Positions 63,070-64,000 of a stretch of DNA of 64,000 nucleotides are shown piece by piece. Source of the stretch: Xanthomarina spongicola (GTDB lineage: Bacteria; Bacteroidota; Bacteroidia; Flavobacteriales; Flavobacteriaceae); assembly GCF_003148645.1 (NCBI RefSeq), contig NZ_QGGP01000002.1, forward strand, positions 479,525-543,524. The letters run 5' to 3'. The first letter of the stretch is position 1; each line of letters begins with the position of its first letter. The translations under genes were made by a program, and so were the position numbers. The notes under the pieces are model-generated. The model saw only the letters and a program-made list of their open reading frames with translations, searched no databases and was not told the DNA's origin.

Positions 63070-64000
63070 ATGACAAGAAAGAAAAAAATAGCCTTATTTG
63101 TTCCTGGAATTGGGTTTGGTGGTGCAGAAAAAGTTGTTAGTTTACTTACATTCGAACTAACTAAATATTATGATGTTACATTAATATTATTATTTAATAT
63201 TATAGATCTACCTATTTCAAATAAAGTAAAAGTAATTACTTTATCTGATAAAGAAACATTCAAAACTTCAATAATTAATCATTATTTTAATTATTTAAAA
63301 TTTATTTTTAAATACAACAAGGTATTAAGAAATGAAGATATAGAAGTTACCTTATCATTTATGATTCGTCAGAATATTATGACTGGTATTGCAAAAATGT
63401 TCAATAAAAATTTAAAATCAATTATTAGTGAAAGATGCTTTCCTTCTAAAAGATATAGAAACAATTTTATAACTTCAATAATAACGAGTATAGCCATACC
63501 TTTTTTTTATAACAAAAACAATAAGCTTTTTTCAAACTCAATTCATATTAATAAAGATTTAAAGGAGAATTTTAATATTAAGATTGATACAAGTGTCATC
63601 TATAATCCAATATATTTAAATACTGAAAAATTAAACATTAACAATTATAATAATCCACAAGACAATTTTAAAGTTGTTACTGTTGGCAGATTAATCCCAG
63701 TTAAAAATCAGAAACACATTATAAATAGTATCAGTAAATTACCTGATATAGTAAATTTAGATATATATGGCGAGGGTGAATTAGAAACGGAATTACAATT
63801 ATTAACTGAAAAATTAGGAGTTAAAAATAGAATTAATTTTAAAGGAACAGTTTTAAATGTTCATTCTAATATCATCCAGAATCATTGTTTTATTTTAAGT
63901 TCTCTCACTGAAGGGTTTCCAAATGTTTTACTTGAGGCCATGTCTGTTGGCTTGCCAGTTATTGCTACAAATTGTATGTCTGGACCATTAGAATTATTAA
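63070..64000 (+). CDS. Glycosyltransferase family 4 protein (partial, C-terminus outside window)
   Basis: The frame opens at ATG 63070, four bases after the previous stop, and runs to the window end (310 codons seen). It carries F-V-P-G-I-G-F-G-G-A-E-K-V-V at the N-terminus, V-G-R-L-I-P-V-K-N-Q-K-H near 210 and E-x7-E as T-E-G-F-P-N-V-L-L-E-A-M near 285. The cluster therefore continues beyond the window. Confidence 0.9.
   Translation, partial: MTRKKKIALFVPGIGFGGAEKVVSLLTFELTKYYDVTLILLFNIIDLPISNKVKVITLSDKETFKTSIINHYFNYLKFIFKYNKVLRNEDIEVTLSFMIRQNIMTGIAKMFNKNLKSIISERCFPSKRYRNNFITSIITSIAIPFFYNKNNKLFSNSIHINKDLKENFNIKIDTSVIYNPIYLNTEKLNINNYNNPQDNFKVVTVGRLIPVKNQKHIINSISKLPDIVNLDIYGEGELETELQLLTEKLGVKNRINFKGTVLNVHSNIIQNHCFILSSLTEGFPNVLLEAMSVGLPVIATNCMSGPLELL

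Noticed and set aside
1-64000. tRNA, rRNA or CRISPR arrays
   Set aside because: No cloverleaf with TTC-x-A-x-x-x-C loop, rRNA core sequence or regularly spaced repeats was recognised in the short non-coding gaps.

Overview
The window is AT-rich DNA from the chromosome of a member of the Bacteroidota, most likely a marine-type Flavobacteriaceae. The evidence is the two proteins with type IX secretion (T9SS) type-A C-terminal sorting domains, the T9SS regulator PorX, the fused LpxC-FabZ, HisB and HisIE enzymes, the general absence of Shine-Dalgarno sequences, and repeated matches to the Bacteroidota -7 promoter element TAnnTTTG upstream of genes. I see no rRNA, tRNA, insertion sequence, prophage or CRISPR array.

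Layout. 1-3809 (minus strand): a partial secreted intradiol-dioxygenase-like gene, a stress-type operon (glutathione peroxidase, TspO, SRPBCC protein, CIA30 protein) and an EamA exporter. 4070-7465 (plus): a small unknown protein paired with a TPR-transmembrane-adenylate cyclase, then an M23/LysM peptidase. 7476-9486 (minus): an arsenic resistance operon (arsR, arsC-type phosphatase, ACR3). 9636-11927: topoisomerase III. 12023-22630 (plus): a 10.6-kb tight gene train. It starts with a TetR regulator and its probable palindromic operator, then encodes a complete YbhGFSR-like ABC exporter (TolC, HlyD lipoprotein, two ATPases, two permeases) with a lipoprotein and an OsmC protein inserted. It ends with a LOG-family protein, a small membrane protein, a PldA/PagL-like outer-membrane protein and an ATP-cone/Mrr-type nuclease.

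22690-31580 is mostly housekeeping: a cold-shock protein, DEAD-box helicase, RlmF, a leucine-rich T9SS cargo protein, a mechanosensitive channel, a thioesterase, a GreA-like protein and a TruA-like protein. 32156-39466 (minus) is a complete histidine operon hisG-D-C-B-H-A-F-IE. It is preceded by a clear attenuator: an 18-residue leader peptide with five histidines, an intrinsic terminator and a competing antiterminator pairing.

39467-50747 (minus) carries a prohibitin-like protein, a VWA-type membrane protein, fabG, sucD, an LpxD-like paralogue, efp, and the lipid A genes lpxA, lpxC-fabZ and lpxD, then an HD phosphohydrolase divergent from porX. 50790-55339 (plus) carries porX, tsaE, an unrecorded 46-residue secreted peptide overlapping a membrane-protein gene, and alanine dehydrogenase. 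55395-56906 (minus) is a second T9SS cargo protein. 57341 to the end (plus) is a surface polysaccharide cluster (three GT4-type glycosyltransferases, one GT2, a MurJ/Wzx-like flippase and a Wzy/WaaL-like protein), cut by the window edge.

The most interesting items are the his attenuator, the asymmetric exporter with its extended gene train and operator, the ATP-cone nuclease, the secreted peptide with an out-of-frame overlapping gene, and the pair made of a small beta protein and an adenylate cyclase.
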